Of a stretch of 64,000 nucleotides of DNA, positions 54,194 through 63,968 are shown one piece after another. The notes below the pieces were generated by a model. That model ran no database searches, was not told where the DNA came from, and saw nothing but the letters and a program-made list of their open reading frames with translations. The DNA lies in NCBI RefSeq assembly GCF_017888565.1, contig NZ_JAGHFX010000043.1, forward strand, positions 87,206 through 151,205, written 5' to 3'. The position numbers and the translations under genes are program-made. Source of the stretch: Clostridium sp. (lineage in GTDB: Bacteria; Bacillota; Clostridia; Clostridiales; Clostridiaceae). Positions within the stretch are counted from its first letter, which is position 1; every line of letters starts with the position of its first letter.

Positions 54194-55807
54194 ATGGACA
54201 AGTTTGCTATTATAACAGGTTTAATAGGTGGATTAGGCTTATTCTTGTATGGTATGAAGCTTATGGGAGATGGTCTAGAAAATGCTGCAGGTGAGAGATT
54301 AAAATCAATATTAGAAAAATTAACGAGTAATAAGTACATAGGAGTTTTATTAGGAGCTTTAGTTACAGCAATAGTGCAAAGTTCAAGTGCAACAACAGTT
54401 ATGGTTGTAAGTTTTGTAAATGCAGGATTAATGAATTTACTTCAAGCTGCAGGGGTAATAATGGGCGCTAATATAGGTACAACTATTACAGCTCAAATGG
54501 TATCATTTGATTTAGATGCAATTGCACCGTTATTTATAGGCGCTGGAGCAATAATAATGCTTATAGCTAAGAAGAAAAAGGTTAGAGATATAGCAAGCAT
54601 AGCTTTAGGCTTTGGTATTCTATTTATGGGAATGGGCGTAATGTCTGATTCTATGAAGCCAATAGCAGAAGCAAGTTGGTTTAAGGATTTTGTAGTTGTA
54701 GTTGCAGATAATAGCATTTTAGGTTTATTAGCAGGACTTGGAATGACAGCAGTTGTGCAAAGTTCATCAGCAACAACTGGTATTTTAGTTGCATTAGCAA
54801 CAACAGGGGCTATAGATATGAATTTGGCATTTCCTGTAATATTAGGTTGTAATATAGGAACTTGTGTAACTGCGATACTAGCATCATTAGGAGCAAATAG
54901 AACTGCAAAAAAAGCTGCGTTAATACATTTACTATTTAATTCAATAGGAGCATTAATTTTCTTCCCATTTATAGATCCATTTATAAGGTTAGTGGAATCA
55001 ACTGATCCAACAAGTGTGGCAAGACAAGTTGCTAATGCTCATACTATATTTAATGTTACTGTTACTGTATTGTTATTACCATTATCAGCATATTTAGTGA
55101 AAATAGTTAACAGAATTCTTCCAGGTGATGCTGAAATAGAAAAAGAAGGAGCTATATATTTAGATAAAAATTTATTAGAAACTCCTATAGTAGCAAATGG
55201 ACAAGTACTTAAAGAGACAATAAGAATGGCTACTAAAGCAAAAGAAAACTTAGAGTTATCTATGAAGGCATTCACTGAAAATAGTACTGAATCAGCTGAA
55301 AAGGTATATAAAAATGAAAAAATAATAAATGCATTAGAAAAGGATATAACTGATTATTTAGTTGAGCTTTCACAACTAGATTTACCAGAAGAAGACATAA
55401 AATTATTTAGTTCAACATATCATGTAATTAACGATATAGAGAGAATTGGGGATCATGCGGAGAATATAGCGGATTTAGCTGTAGAAAAAATGAATAAGAA
55501 TATTCATCTTGGAGATAAAGCTAAAGAAGAATTATCACTAATATTTGATAAAACTGTCAAGGCTATTGAAGTTGCTATTAGCAGTTATAATAGTAAAAAT
55601 CCAACAGCTCCAATGGAAATAGAGCAAATAGAAAATGAAATAGATAAGTTAGAAAAGAAATTTAGAGAAAATAATATAAAGAGATTAAATGAAAAATCAT
55701 GTTCTGCAGCATCAAGTGTTATATTCTTAGATTTGATAAGTAATCTAGAGAGAATAGGTGACCATGCCAATAACATTGGAAATTCAGGGAAAAAACATAG
55801 TATATAA
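54194..55807 (+). CDS. Na+/phosphate symporter with C-terminal PhoU-like domain
   Basis: A 537-aa protein. The N-terminal part contains about nine helices with two inverted copies of the Na/Pi-cotransporter signature (TAIVQSSSATTVMVV near residue 61 and TAVVQSSSATTGILV near 190), the QSSS motifs that bind Na+ and phosphate. The C-terminal 200 residues are helical and PhoU-like (EKDITDYLVELSQL, DIERIGDHAENI, NLERIGDHANNI). Located in the cytoplasmic membrane. A Pho-box-like repeat upstream fits phosphate control. ATG preceded by AAGGAGAA. Confidence 0.93.
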   Translation: MDKFAIITGLIGGLGLFLYGMKLMGDGLENAAGERLKSILEKLTSNKYIGVLLGALVTAIVQSSSATTVMVVSFVNAGLMNLLQAAGVIMGANIGTTITAQMVSFDLDAIAPLFIGAGAIIMLIAKKKKVRDIASIALGFGILFMGMGVMSDSMKPIAEASWFKDFVVVVADNSILGLLAGLGMTAVVQSSSATTGILVALATTGAIDMNLAFPVILGCNIGTCVTAILASLGANRTAKKAALIHLLFNSIGALIFFPFIDPFIRLVESTDPTSVARQVANAHTIFNVTVTVLLLPLSAYLVKIVNRILPGDAEIEKEGAIYLDKNLLETPIVANGQVLKETIRMATKAKENLELSMKAFTENSTESAEKVYKNEKIINALEKDITDYLVELSQLDLPEEDIKLFSSTYHVINDIERIGDHAENIADLAVEKMNKNIHLGDKAKEELSLIFDKTVKAIEVAISSYNSKNPTAPMEIEQIENEIDKLEKKFRENNIKRLNEKSCSAASSVIFLDLISNLERIGDHANNIGNSGKKHSI

Positions 55808-55825
55808 TAGTATATAAATAACATA

Positions 55826-55866
55826 AAGGAGCCTGCTTAATTTTTTAGCAGCCTCCTTATTTTTTT
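55826..55866 (+). terminator. Terminator after the Na/Pi gene
   Basis: AAGGAG-CTGCT / AGCAG-CTCCTT hairpin followed by a T-run. Confidence 0.9.
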
Positions 55867-55972
55867 ACTTATAGTTATAATGAAGATTAAATAAAGATAA
55901 AATGTGTATTCTATGTTTTTTTGTAATATAATAATATTTATAATAATTTCAGAATGAATTGGAGGAATATAT

Positions 55973-56758
55973 ATGGAAAATAAATATGTAATATTTGATA
56001 CACATGCTCATTATGATGATGAAGCTTTTGATGAAGATAGAGAAAGTGTATTTAAACAAATTAAGGAAAATGGAGTCATAGGGATTTTAAATTGTGCTTC
56101 CAGTTATGAAAGCATATCAAAAGTTAATAAATTAACGCTTGAAAATGATTTTATTTATGGAGCTTTGGGAATACATCCAGAGAATGCGAACGAATTTAAT
56201 GATGATGTAGAAAAAGAGATTTTAGATTTAATTCAAAAGAATAAAAAGGTAATTGCTATTGGGGAAATTGGATTAGATTATTATTGGGATGAAAATCCAT
56301 CAAAGGATATACAAAAGAAAGTTTTTAGACAACAAATGAAGCTTGCAGAAAAACTAAATCTTCCGGTAGTAATACATGATAGAGAGGCACATGGAGATAC
56401 TTTGGAGGTTATCAAAGAATTTCCTAATGTAAAGGGGATAGTTCACTGCTTCTCAGGTAGCACTGAATTTGCCATGGAATGTATAAAACTTGGATACTAT
56501 ATTGGTATAACAGGGGTAGTCACATTTAAAAATGCAAAAAAAATAGTAGAGGTAGTTAAGCATGTCCCACTAGAAAAATTACTAGTTGAGACAGATTGTC
56601 CATATATGGCTCCTTCACCAAATAGAGGGAAAAGGAATAAATCAGACTATATAGCTTATATAATAGAACAAATTGCTTTAATAAAGGAATTAGACCCAAA
56701 AGAAGTTAATTTAGCTGTAAATGATAATTTTAAGAGGTTGATTGGAAATAATTTATAA
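55973..56758 (+). CDS. tatD: TatD-family metal-dependent nuclease
   Basis: A 261-aa TIM-barrel hydrolase of the TatD group, described as metal-dependent DNase. Metal ligands: FDTHAHYDD (two His), GEIGLDYYW (Glu), VIHDREAH (His), VHCFSGS (His) and LVETDCPYMAP (Asp). Length is typical. ATG preceded by TTGGAGGAA. Gene order tatD, yabE-like, rnmV, rsmA copies the Bacillus arrangement. Confidence 0.94.
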   Translation: MENKYVIFDTHAHYDDEAFDEDRESVFKQIKENGVIGILNCASSYESISKVNKLTLENDFIYGALGIHPENANEFNDDVEKEILDLIQKNKKVIAIGEIGLDYYWDENPSKDIQKKVFRQQMKLAEKLNLPVVIHDREAHGDTLEVIKEFPNVKGIVHCFSGSTEFAMECIKLGYYIGITGVVTFKNAKKIVEVVKHVPLEKLLVETDCPYMAPSPNRGKRNKSDYIAYIIEQIALIKELDPKEVNLAVNDNFKRLIGNNL

Positions 56759-56950
56759 AGTACAATAAAAAAGTAATAATTTCAATAAAATGCCAAATTC
56801 ATTATTTTGTTAATACATAATGATGAAGTTTTATAAAACACAAATCTACTTTTTATGAAAGGCTGCAAAGTTGCTATTATTTATAATTTATATTTTAAAT
56901 ATGCATATTATGCATTTATGCGCAGTTTCATTAATGCAGGAGGTCTTAAT

Positions 56951-56979
56951 TTGACAAAAGCGCTCAATTCAATTATAAT
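56951..56979 (+). promoter_or_regulatory. Consensus sigma-A promoter for the yabE-like gene
   Basis: TTGACA (56951-56956), 17-base spacer, TATAAT (56974-56979). Both hexamers are perfect matches, so strong constitutive expression is expected. I see no terminator in the 56759-56950 stretch after tatD. Confidence 0.85.
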
Positions 56980-57013
56980 GCAAAAGACGCTCTTGCCAAA
57001 GGAGGTAAAGTAG

Positions 57014-58063
57014 ATGGTAGAAAAATGCAAAGAATACATGAAAAACAATTTTTCTAACGGTCCAAAGGCAAAAATACTGATGAGTGTGGCGGTAGTTGCT
57101 ATTATCTTATCAGTGACGTTCATAAATATGAGAAAGACAGTAATAATGGAAATAGACGGTAAAGAAGAAACGTTCGTCACATATAAAGGGACTGTTAAAG
57201 ATGTGTTGGATACAAACGGGGTGGAAGTTAACCCTAAGGATAAAGTTCAACCAGCTTTAAATAGTAAGGTATCTGAAGGAGATACAATTTCTATTAAGAG
57301 AGCTGTTTCAGTAGAACTTACTGTAGGAGATAAACAAGTAAAAATTGACACTGCAGAAGATACTATTGAAGAAATGCTAGAAGTAGAAGAAGAACTTAAG
57401 AATCAAGGAATTGAATTTAATGAAGGTTTAGACGAGATAACTCCTGCATTAAGTACGAAAATTACATCGGATTTAAAAATTAACCTTACTAAGGTTGAAG
57501 TGAAAAAGGAATTAGCCAAGGAGGCTATTGATTTTGATGTAGTAGTTGAATCGGATGCAAACCTTGATAGTGGACTAGAAGAAGTAAGACAAGATGGAGC
57601 GTCAGGAGAAAAGGAAGTCACTTATGAAATAGTTTACAAAAATGGTGAGGAATTTTCTAGAACTGTTAAAAGCTCCAAGGTATTAGCAGAGCCAGTTAAT
57701 AAAGTGGTTGCGCAAGGAACAAGAAAAGCCGTTGCAAGCAGAGATGGTCAGCTATTAAATTATAAGAGCGTAATATATTGTGAGTCTACTGCATATAGTG
57801 GTGGTGGAGTTACAGCAACAGGAACGGTACCTGTTAGAGATCCAAATGGTATAAGTACTATAGCGGTTGATCCAAGAGTTATTCCTTTAGGAAGTTTAGT
57901 TTATGTAGAGGGATATGGAAGAGCTGTAGCTGCAGATACTGGTGGTGCTATTAAAGGAAATATCGTAGATGTATATGTAAATTCTGAAGCAGAAGCATAT
58001 AACAGCTGGGGAAGAAAATATAATGTTGCTGTTTATATTTTAGCTTATCCAGGAGAATGGTAA
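57014..58063 (+). CDS. YabE-like cell-wall protein with DUF348, G5 and 3D domains
   Basis: A 349-aa protein anchored by an N-terminal helix (about 17-36). It has two DUF348 ubiquitin-like repeats (about 38-90 and 92-150), a G5-like segment (about 165-240) and a C-terminal 3D domain (about 255-349). The 3D domain shows the three conserved Asp in AVDPRVIPLG, AADTGG and VDVYV. Such proteins (YabE, Rpf-like) are extracellular lytic transglycosylase-type enzymes acting on peptidoglycan. ATG at 57014 preceded by AAAGGAGGTAAAG. Confidence 0.9.
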   Translation: MVEKCKEYMKNNFSNGPKAKILMSVAVVAIILSVTFINMRKTVIMEIDGKEETFVTYKGTVKDVLDTNGVEVNPKDKVQPALNSKVSEGDTISIKRAVSVELTVGDKQVKIDTAEDTIEEMLEVEEELKNQGIEFNEGLDEITPALSTKITSDLKINLTKVEVKKELAKEAIDFDVVVESDANLDSGLEEVRQDGASGEKEVTYEIVYKNGEEFSRTVKSSKVLAEPVNKVVAQGTRKAVASRDGQLLNYKSVIYCESTAYSGGGVTATGTVPVRDPNGISTIAVDPRVIPLGSLVYVEGYGRAVAADTGGAIKGNIVDVYVNSEAEAYNSWGRKYNVAVYILAYPGEW

Positions 58064-58067
58064 AATA

Positions 58068-58102
58068 AGAGGGTGCTCTAAAGTTAGAGCACCCTTTTAT
58101 TT
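58068..58102 (+). terminator. Terminator after the yabE-like gene
   Basis: AGAGGGTGCTCT / AGAGCACCCTTT hairpin followed by a T-rich run. Confidence 0.9.
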
Positions 58103-58198
58103 TCTAATTAATTTGACATAATAAGAATATAAGGATAAATTATTATTTAGATGTAATAAATAAAAGATTTCTTTATTAGCGGAAAGGAAGTTAATATT

Positions 58199-58753
58199 TT
58201 GATTAAAGAGGTTATCGTTGTTGAAGGTAGAGATGATATAACTGCTGTTAAGCAAGCTGTTGATGCAGAAGTTATAGCTGTTGGTGGATTTGGAATAAAT
58301 GCTAGAGTAATAGAAAGAATAAAAGAGGCTCAAAAAAGAAAAGGCGTAATAGTTTTAACTGATCCTGATTTTGCCGGAGAAAAGATTAGAAGTATAATAG
58401 CAAAAAGAGTCAAAGGAATAAAGCATGCGTATATAGCCCAAGAAGATGGAATAAAAGGCGACGATATAGGAGTAGAAAATGCAACTCCAGAGGTTATCAT
58501 AGAGGCTTTAAATAGAGCAAAAATATCAGAAGAGGTAGTTGATGAAATATATACTTCTGAAGATATGTTTCATTTTAAACTTACGGGTGATATTGATTCA
58601 AAAAAAAGAAGAATAATCCTAGGCAAAGAACTAGGAATAGGATATGGAAATGCAAATCAGATGCTAAGTAGATTAAATAAATATTCTATAACGAAAGAAG
58701 AGTTTATTGAGGCGATACAAAAAATAGAAGAAAGTTTAGGGGTGAAAAAGTAA
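58199..58753 (+). CDS. rnmV: Ribonuclease M5
   Basis: A 184-aa TOPRIM nuclease that trims the 5S rRNA precursor. The TOPRIM motifs VVEGRDD (catalytic Glu) and LTDPDFAGE (DxD) are present, and a C-terminal helical part follows. TTG start at 58199; AGGAAG lies about 10 bases upstream. It overlaps rsmA by one base (TAATG), as in Bacillus, so coupled translation is likely. Confidence 0.95.
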   Translation: MIKEVIVVEGRDDITAVKQAVDAEVIAVGGFGINARVIERIKEAQKRKGVIVLTDPDFAGEKIRSIIAKRVKGIKHAYIAQEDGIKGDDIGVENATPEVIIEALNRAKISEEVVDEIYTSEDMFHFKLTGDIDSKKRRIILGKELGIGYGNANQMLSRLNKYSITKEEFIEAIQKIEESLGVKK

Positions 58754-59598
58754 TGGAGATACAAGATGTAAAAACGGCTGAGTTAGTAAAAAAATATAAT
58801 TTTAAATTTTCTAAAAGCTTAGGGCAAAACTTTTTAATAGATGATTCAGTTCCAAGAGATATAGTAGCTGGTGCAGAAGTAGATGAAAATGACTTAGTAA
58901 TAGAAATAGGCCCAGGGGTTGGTACATTAACAGCTCAATTGTTAAATAAGGCTAAAAAAGTAGTAGCTATAGAGTTAGATAATGATCTTATACCAATCTT
59001 GAATCAAGAAATAGGAAATAATCCTAAATTTACATTAATACATAATGATGCTTTAAAGGTTAATTTTAATGAGATAATTGGAGAAGAAAAAAGTGTAAAA
59101 CTTGTTGCTAATTTACCTTACTATGTTACTACGCCTATAATAGTTAAATTGTTAAAAGAGGGTTATAAATTTAAATCATTGACGATAATGATACAAAAGG
59201 AAGTTGCAGAAAGAATGAATGCAGATCCTGGAAATAAAGATTATGGCTCCCTTTCATTATTAGTTCAATATTACTGTAATACTAAAATAGTTAGAAGAGT
59301 ACCACCTCAATGCTTTATACCAAGACCAAAAGTTGATTCTATAGTTATAAGATTAGATAAATTAAGTGAGCCGAAAGTTAAGGTTGAAAATGAAAAATTA
59401 TTTTTTGATATAATTAGAAATTCATTTAATATGAGAAGAAAAACTCTTTGGAATGGTGTGAAAAATATCGGATTAAGTAAAGAAAACTTAGAATTAGCAT
59501 TTAAAGAAGCTAGTATTGATCCAAAAAGAAGAGGTGAAACTTTAACTATTGAAGAGTTTGCTACCTTGTCAGATAAGATAAATCAATATTTAAGATAG
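58753..59598 (+). CDS. rsmA: 16S rRNA dimethyladenosine transferase
   Basis: A 281-aa SAM-dependent methyltransferase that dimethylates the two adjacent adenines near the 3' end of 16S rRNA. Motifs: [20 protein letters not shown] (SAM), [11 protein letters not shown] (catalytic), and PKVDSIVI. Length is typical. The ATG overlaps the rnmV stop by one base. Confidence 0.96.
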   Translation: MEIQDVKTAELVKKYNFKFSKSLGQNFLIDDSVPRDIVAGAEVDENDLVIEIGPGVGTLTAQLLNKAKKVVAIELDNDLIPILNQEIGNNPKFTLIHNDALKVNFNEIIGEEKSVKLVANLPYYVTTPIIVKLLKEGYKFKSLTIMIQKEVAERMNADPGNKDYGSLSLLVQYYCNTKIVRRVPPQCFIPRPKVDSIVIRLDKLSEPKVKVENEKLFFDIIRNSFNMRRKTLWNGVKNIGLSKENLELAFKEASIDPKRRGETLTIEEFATLSDKINQYLR

Positions 59599-59626
59599 GT
59601 TTTGATTTAATATAGTATTTATTTTT

Positions 59627-59677
59627 ACTCGTGAGAAATTTGGTGTAATATCAAATAATCTCACGAGTTTTATTTTT
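59627..59677 (+). terminator. Terminator after rsmA
   Basis: ACTCGTGAGA / TCTCACGAGT, perfect 10-base stem with a long loop, followed by TTTATTTTT. Confidence 0.85.
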
Positions 59678-59741
59678 AACATATTTAGATATGCTATGCA
59701 TATAATGTATTGAATTAATGTAAAGTGGAGGTTCTAGAGGT

Positions 59742-61217
59742 TTGTCACAATTAAATAAGTTGTATAGAAATTTTATTATTTTACAAGAAGATGAAAGAGG
59801 ATACTCTAATTCTAATGACAAAACCTTATCAGGATATTCAAAGATAGAAGCAAGAGGAGATACATGTAAAATTTCTTTTTATGCTCAAAATCTAAGGAAT
59901 GATGATGATGATTATTGCGTTATGGCTATATGCAATAAGAAAGATACTAAGAAAATAGTAAACCTAGGAAAGGTTGATATTTCAGATGGTGGTAAGGCAG
60001 AAATAACAAAGGAATATTCTGTTGATGACATAGCAGGATTAGGATTATCTTATGATAAAATATCAGGAGCTGCAATAGCTAAGGTTAAGAATGGAATGCC
60101 AATTATAATAATGTGTGGTTTCATAAATGGAGAACAACCAAGTGACAATTGGAAAAATTACAAGATAGTAAAATCTGCTCACGAAAAAATAAAGGATAAG
60201 ATTGAATACATTAAGAAAGATGAAAAGAAGAAAAAGGATGAAAATAAACACCATGAAAAAAAGATGATTGATGATCATAAATATCATGAAGAGAAGAAGA
60301 AAGAAAAGGAATGTGATGAACATAGAGAAGAAGATCTTAGAAGTGAAGAAAGACCTGTTATAGAAGAAATTGATAGCATTGATCCTATAAATATAGATGA
60401 TGAGGATGCTATAGAAACTGGAAAACCAATAGAAGAAATTGCAGAAGAGCCTATTCATTCAGAAGAAATTATTAGTGAAGATAATCCATTTATAAATCAA
60501 AATGATGTAGAAAATCCATTTGTAAATAAAACTACTTATGTTGATTATTATGGAATGAATTCATTAAATAGAGATAGTAATAATAATAGTATTGATGAAG
60601 ATGAAGTTATTAACGAAGATAATACATTTACAGATAAAGAGCTTGAAGAGAATCTAGTTGAAAGTAAAGAAGAAGAGATTAAGAAATATACAGTGGATCC
60701 ATTAGACATGGATAATAAGAGGAACAAATTTGATGAATACGAAGAAAAGATAGAAGCAAAGATAGAAGAAAAAGTTGAAGAAGATCCGAAGGTATTTACT
60801 ATAAGAGGAAGTGTTGGAGAATACTTTGAAGGAATTGCCAGTGGGTTTGAAAACTGTAGAGGAGAATATCAGGAAATAAAATATTGTAAATGGTATAAAG
60901 TTCCGGTTCATGATTTGCATGAAATGTGCAATATGTCAAATTATAATAGATATACAGTAGCATATTATCCAATGCTTAATTACTACCCATATATAAGAAA
61001 ATATGGACACTTTATGCTTGGATATAAATGCGATAAGGATGGAAATCTAAGATATATAGTTTATGGTATTCCAGGAAAGAAAAATAGGGATGAGCAACCT
61101 TATGAAGGAAAGACTGGATTTGTAACTTGGATTAATGATGAGACTAGGGATGGAATGGGATGTTGGTTAATGTTCTATGATTTCAAAAATTCAACTGTTG
61201 TAGTACCTATGCAATAG
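59742..61217 (+). CDS. Large acidic protein of unknown function, two globular ends
   Basis: A 491-aa protein. The N-terminal domain (about 1-145) is beta-rich. The middle (about 146-345) is low-complexity and highly charged, first Lys/His/Glu-rich, then Glu/Asp-rich. The C-terminal domain (about 350-491) is rich in Tyr, Trp and Cys, with HFMLGYKCD and TGFVTWINDETRDGMGCWLMFY stretches. No signal peptide. I do not recognise the family; the position after rsmA is where Bacillus has yabG, but no protease motif is visible. TTG start at 59742 with GTGGAGG about 10 bases upstream. Confidence 0.75.
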   Translation: MSQLNKLYRNFIILQEDERGYSNSNDKTLSGYSKIEARGDTCKISFYAQNLRNDDDDYCVMAICNKKDTKKIVNLGKVDISDGGKAEITKEYSVDDIAGLGLSYDKISGAAIAKVKNGMPIIIMCGFINGEQPSDNWKNYKIVKSAHEKIKDKIEYIKKDEKKKKDENKHHEKKMIDDHKYHEEKKKEKECDEHREEDLRSEERPVIEEIDSIDPINIDDEDAIETGKPIEEIAEEPIHSEEIISEDNPFINQNDVENPFVNKTTYVDYYGMNSLNRDSNNNSIDEDEVINEDNTFTDKELEENLVESKEEEIKKYTVDPLDMDNKRNKFDEYEEKIEAKIEEKVEEDPKVFTIRGSVGEYFEGIASGFENCRGEYQEIKYCKWYKVPVHDLHEMCNMSNYNRYTVAYYPMLNYYPYIRKYGHFMLGYKCDKDGNLRYIVYGIPGKKNRDEQPYEGKTGFVTWINDETRDGMGCWLMFYDFKNSTVVVPMQ

Positions 61218-61262
61218 AGTGCTATAATAGGGTGTACTTATAAATCCTAATGAGTATATTAA

Positions 61263-61766
61263 ATGAATAAGAAAAAAATCTATATAATAACCCTAATGGT
61301 ATTCCTAATGTTTCTTATAGTCTGTATGAAAAATCTATTTATAAATGATATAAGAAAAGTTGCAATTTCAAATAATAATATAGAAAAATTTGATGTTTAT
61401 TTGTTGAGAGAGGGAAAATATAAAGTTTCACTACCAGTAGGGTGGGAAATAGATGATAATTCCAATAGCTATATAAATGTTAATTTCACTGATGGGAATG
61501 ATATTCATGGAAATATATCTATTACAAGTGGTAAAATAGAATCTATTTGTAAGGATATAACGATAAATAAAGATGATATAAAAATAGTAGAAGATAATAG
61601 TACTTGGTATATTATAAATAAAAAAGAGGACAATACTATAAATAAATATTATCTTAGAAATTACTCAGAGGGAAAAGTTCTTATGATTAAATATTCCTAT
61701 ATAAAGGGAAGGGAAAAGAATAGCATAAATGTTGTCTTTGATAATATATCAAAGAGTTTTCAATAA
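61263..61766 (+). CDS. Membrane-anchored hypothetical protein
   Basis: A 167-aa protein with a Lys-rich start and one hydrophobic segment (about 7-25), so exported or anchored with the rest outside. The outer part is beta-rich with an LPVGWEIDD segment and no cysteine pair or enzyme motif. No family recognised. It lies 45 bases after the acidic protein gene, without a terminator between, so they may be co-transcribed. No clear Shine-Dalgarno sequence. Confidence 0.65.
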   Translation: MNKKKIYIITLMVFLMFLIVCMKNLFINDIRKVAISNNNIEKFDVYLLREGKYKVSLPVGWEIDDNSNSYINVNFTDGNDIHGNISITSGKIESICKDITINKDDIKIVEDNSTWYIINKKEDNTINKYYLRNYSEGKVLMIKYSYIKGREKNSINVVFDNISKSFQ

Positions 61767-61816
61767 TCATTTAATAAGATTTGCTATTAAAGAATTAAAG
61801 TATTATAATTTATTTA

Positions 61817-61849
61817 TAATTAGGAGAAGCTAATGCTTCTCCTAATTAA
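61817..61849 (+). terminator. Hairpin, probable terminator
   Basis: AATTAGGAGAAGC / GCTTCTCCTAATT, perfect 13-base stem with a 4-base loop. The T-run is poor. Confidence 0.6.
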
Positions 61850-61903
61850 CTATAAGTTATTGTAGGGATACTATTGACTTTTTAATAGAGGGGAAGGATA
61901 TAA

Positions 61904-62743
61904 TTGAAAAAGCCAATAAGGAATATAATTACTATATTAGTAATAATACTGTCATTTAGCTTAACATCTTGTGGGATGGTTGATAATATAAAAAGTAAGT
62001 TTAAAAGCGACAATGGTTATTTTGATTACTTAGGAAGTGGGAAAGTAGAGGTTATAAGTATTCAAAGTGTTAGGGATAAGTCGTTTAAGTTTCTTGTAAC
62101 TGATGATAAAGCTATACTAAACATGTATGATCTTCTGTCAAAGGCAAAAGTTAGCGAAAAAAAATCTGATTTACAGCCAGACTACATATTTGAAATAAAA
62201 ATCGGGGATGAAGTTAAGACTTTTAATTATGTAGTTGGAGCATATGATGGAAACTTTTATAATGATGATATTAGTTTTACAGTTTCTAAAAGATTAGATG
62301 AAGGGATTCTTCAAAACTTATCAATAATTAGAAAACCTAGAGATTTTGAATACATATATTATAATTCTATATTAGATGTTATGGAGCTTCAAAAAGAGGT
62401 TCTTAATGATGGAAATAATAAGGTTGGAATTGACGTACAAGAAGATGTAGATTGCTTAAAATATATATTTTCTTCAGATATAGAGAGTTTTCTTACGAAA
62501 GCGAGAAAGATCACACCTAATGTAGAGATGGTAAATAATAATCAAAATGAGTTTGATATTGTTATAAACATTAAAAATAGGGGACATAATTCAACTATAT
62601 ATAAGAGTAATATAACAGTACAAGATAAAAGAAATAACATGGAGTATTATTACTATGTAGTCGGGGAAAACGAATTTAAGGAGTGGAATATTTCGATTTA
62701 TAATAAGGATAATATTCCGAAAGAAGTAGAGAAAAACTGGTAG
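61904..62743 (+). CDS. Lipoprotein of unknown function
   Basis: A 279-aa protein with a lipoprotein signal: basic start, hydrophobic core and lipobox LTSC (Cys23). The mature part is beta-rich in its first half and has polar, Asn-rich stretches near 210-240. No recognised domain. TTG start at 61904, preceded by GGGGAAGGA. Followed after 12 bases by the Mrp-type ATPase, which has its own strong ribosome site; co-transcription is possible. Confidence 0.7.
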   Translation: MKKPIRNIITILVIILSFSLTSCGMVDNIKSKFKSDNGYFDYLGSGKVEVISIQSVRDKSFKFLVTDDKAILNMYDLLSKAKVSEKKSDLQPDYIFEIKIGDEVKTFNYVVGAYDGNFYNDDISFTVSKRLDEGILQNLSIIRKPRDFEYIYYNSILDVMELQKEVLNDGNNKVGIDVQEDVDCLKYIFSSDIESFLTKARKITPNVEMVNNNQNEFDIVINIKNRGHNSTIYKSNITVQDKRNNMEYYYYVVGENEFKEWNISIYNKDNIPKEVEKNW

Positions 62744-62755
62744 GAGGTAAGTATT

Positions 62756-63598
62756 ATGTCAGGTTGTTCAACTTGTCCAAGTAAAAATAAATGCAGCTCA
62801 AAGGATACTGTTGGAGCTCAAGGGTGTGGTAAGTTATTACCTAAGTATGGTGAGATAAAGAATGTAATTGGAATAATAAGCGGTAAAGGTGGAGTTGGTA
62901 AATCTACAGTTACTGGTATATTAGCAAGTACATTAAGAAAAAAAGGATATAAGGTTGGTGTTTTAGATGCTGATATAACAGGCCCTTCAATGCCAAGATT
63001 TTTTGGTATAAGTAATAAAAGAGCAGTTATTGAGCCTATTGATGAAAATAACTTTAAATATAATCCAGTAGAATCAAAGGGTGGAGTAAAAGTACTATCA
63101 ATGAATCTATTAATACCAAAGGAAGATGATCCAGTTGTTTGGAGAGGGCCTATAGTAACAAGCGTTCTAACTCAATTGTTTACTGATACCGCTTGGGGAG
63201 AACTAGATTATTTATTAATAGATATGCCACCGGGAACATCAGATATAACTTTAACAGTAATGCAAAGCTTCCCTATTACAGAGCTTATCATTGTCTCAAC
63301 ACCACAAGATATGGTATCTATGATAGTTAAAAAGGTAATAACAATGGCAAATAAGATGCCTTTACCAATAAGAGGTGTTGTAGAAAACATGTCTTATATA
63401 AATTGTCCTGGTTGTGATACTAAGATGAGAGTATTTAGTAAAAAATCAGCAGAGGAACATGCTGAATATTTAGAGGTACCTTTAATTGGGGAACTTCCAA
63501 TTAATGTAGATTTAACAGAGGCTTTAGAACAAGGTATAGCAGAGGAATATGTAATAAATAATGATTTATATTCTTTAATCTTTGAAGGATTGTATTAG
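62756..63598 (+). CDS. Mrp/NBP35-family P-loop ATPase, iron-sulfur carrier
   Basis: A 280-aa protein with a deviant Walker A (GKGGVGKST, near residue 43), a MinD-like core (LDADITGPSMPRFFG, LLIDMPPGTSD) and a CxxC (CPGC, near 220) that bridges a [4Fe-4S] cluster between two subunits. The Cys-rich N-terminus (CSTCPSKNKC) resembles NBP35-like members. Role: assembling or delivering iron-sulfur clusters. ATG preceded by TAGGAGGTAAG. Confidence 0.93.
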   Translation: MSGCSTCPSKNKCSSKDTVGAQGCGKLLPKYGEIKNVIGIISGKGGVGKSTVTGILASTLRKKGYKVGVLDADITGPSMPRFFGISNKRAVIEPIDENNFKYNPVESKGGVKVLSMNLLIPKEDDPVVWRGPIVTSVLTQLFTDTAWGELDYLLIDMPPGTSDITLTVMQSFPITELIIVSTPQDMVSMIVKKVITMANKMPLPIRGVVENMSYINCPGCDTKMRVFSKKSAEEHAEYLEVPLIGELPINVDLTEALEQGIAEEYVINNDLYSLIFEGLY

Positions 63599-63669
63599 TA
63601 AGAAATACATAAAATATATATTCATGGGTAAAATATTATTGATATTAATAAAGAAAGGAAGATTATAGT

Positions 63670-63858
63670 ATGGAAGCTCATGTAGATAAAGATACTTGTA
63701 TTGGATGTGGATTATGTACATCAATTTGTGAATCAATTTTTGAAATGGATGATGATGGAAAGGCAGTAGCAAAAAATCCTGATGTTCCTAGTGAATTAGA
63801 AGATGAAGCTAAGGATGCAGAAGCTAGTTGCCCAGTAAATGCAATAAGCGTATCATAA
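63670..63858 (+). CDS. Ferredoxin with a single [4Fe-4S] cluster
   Basis: A 62-aa ferredoxin: CIGCGLCTSIC supplies three cluster cysteines and CPVNAI near the C-terminus supplies the fourth. Size and spacing fit the one-cluster ferredoxins (Thermotoga-type) rather than the usual clostridial 2[4Fe-4S] ferredoxin, with an acidic stretch in the middle. A low-potential cytoplasmic electron carrier. ATG preceded by AAAGGAAGA. Neighbour of the Mrp-type carrier; the link is thematic only. Confidence 0.92.
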   Translation: MEAHVDKDTCIGCGLCTSICESIFEMDDDGKAVAKNPDVPSELEDEAKDAEASCPVNAISVS

Positions 63859-63883
63859 TAAAAAGATGCTTGATATTTAAAAT

Positions 63884-63940
63884 GGAACCTATAAGATGGA
63901 CACTTATAAAAGAGAGTCTATCTATATAGGTTCTTTTTTT
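63884..63940 (+). terminator. Terminator after the ferredoxin gene
   Basis: GGAACCTATA / TATAGGTTC outer stem with an inner AGAT-GAC / GTC-ATCT pairing and a run of seven T. Confidence 0.85.
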
Positions 63941-63968
63941 GTACAATAAAGTTATGAGGTGATTTAAT

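Noticed and set aside
60063..60458. 131-aa hydrophobic-looking frame on the minus strand inside the acidic protein gene
   Set aside because: It is the reverse of a Lys/Glu-rich low-complexity region, which yields Phe/Leu-rich translations by chance.
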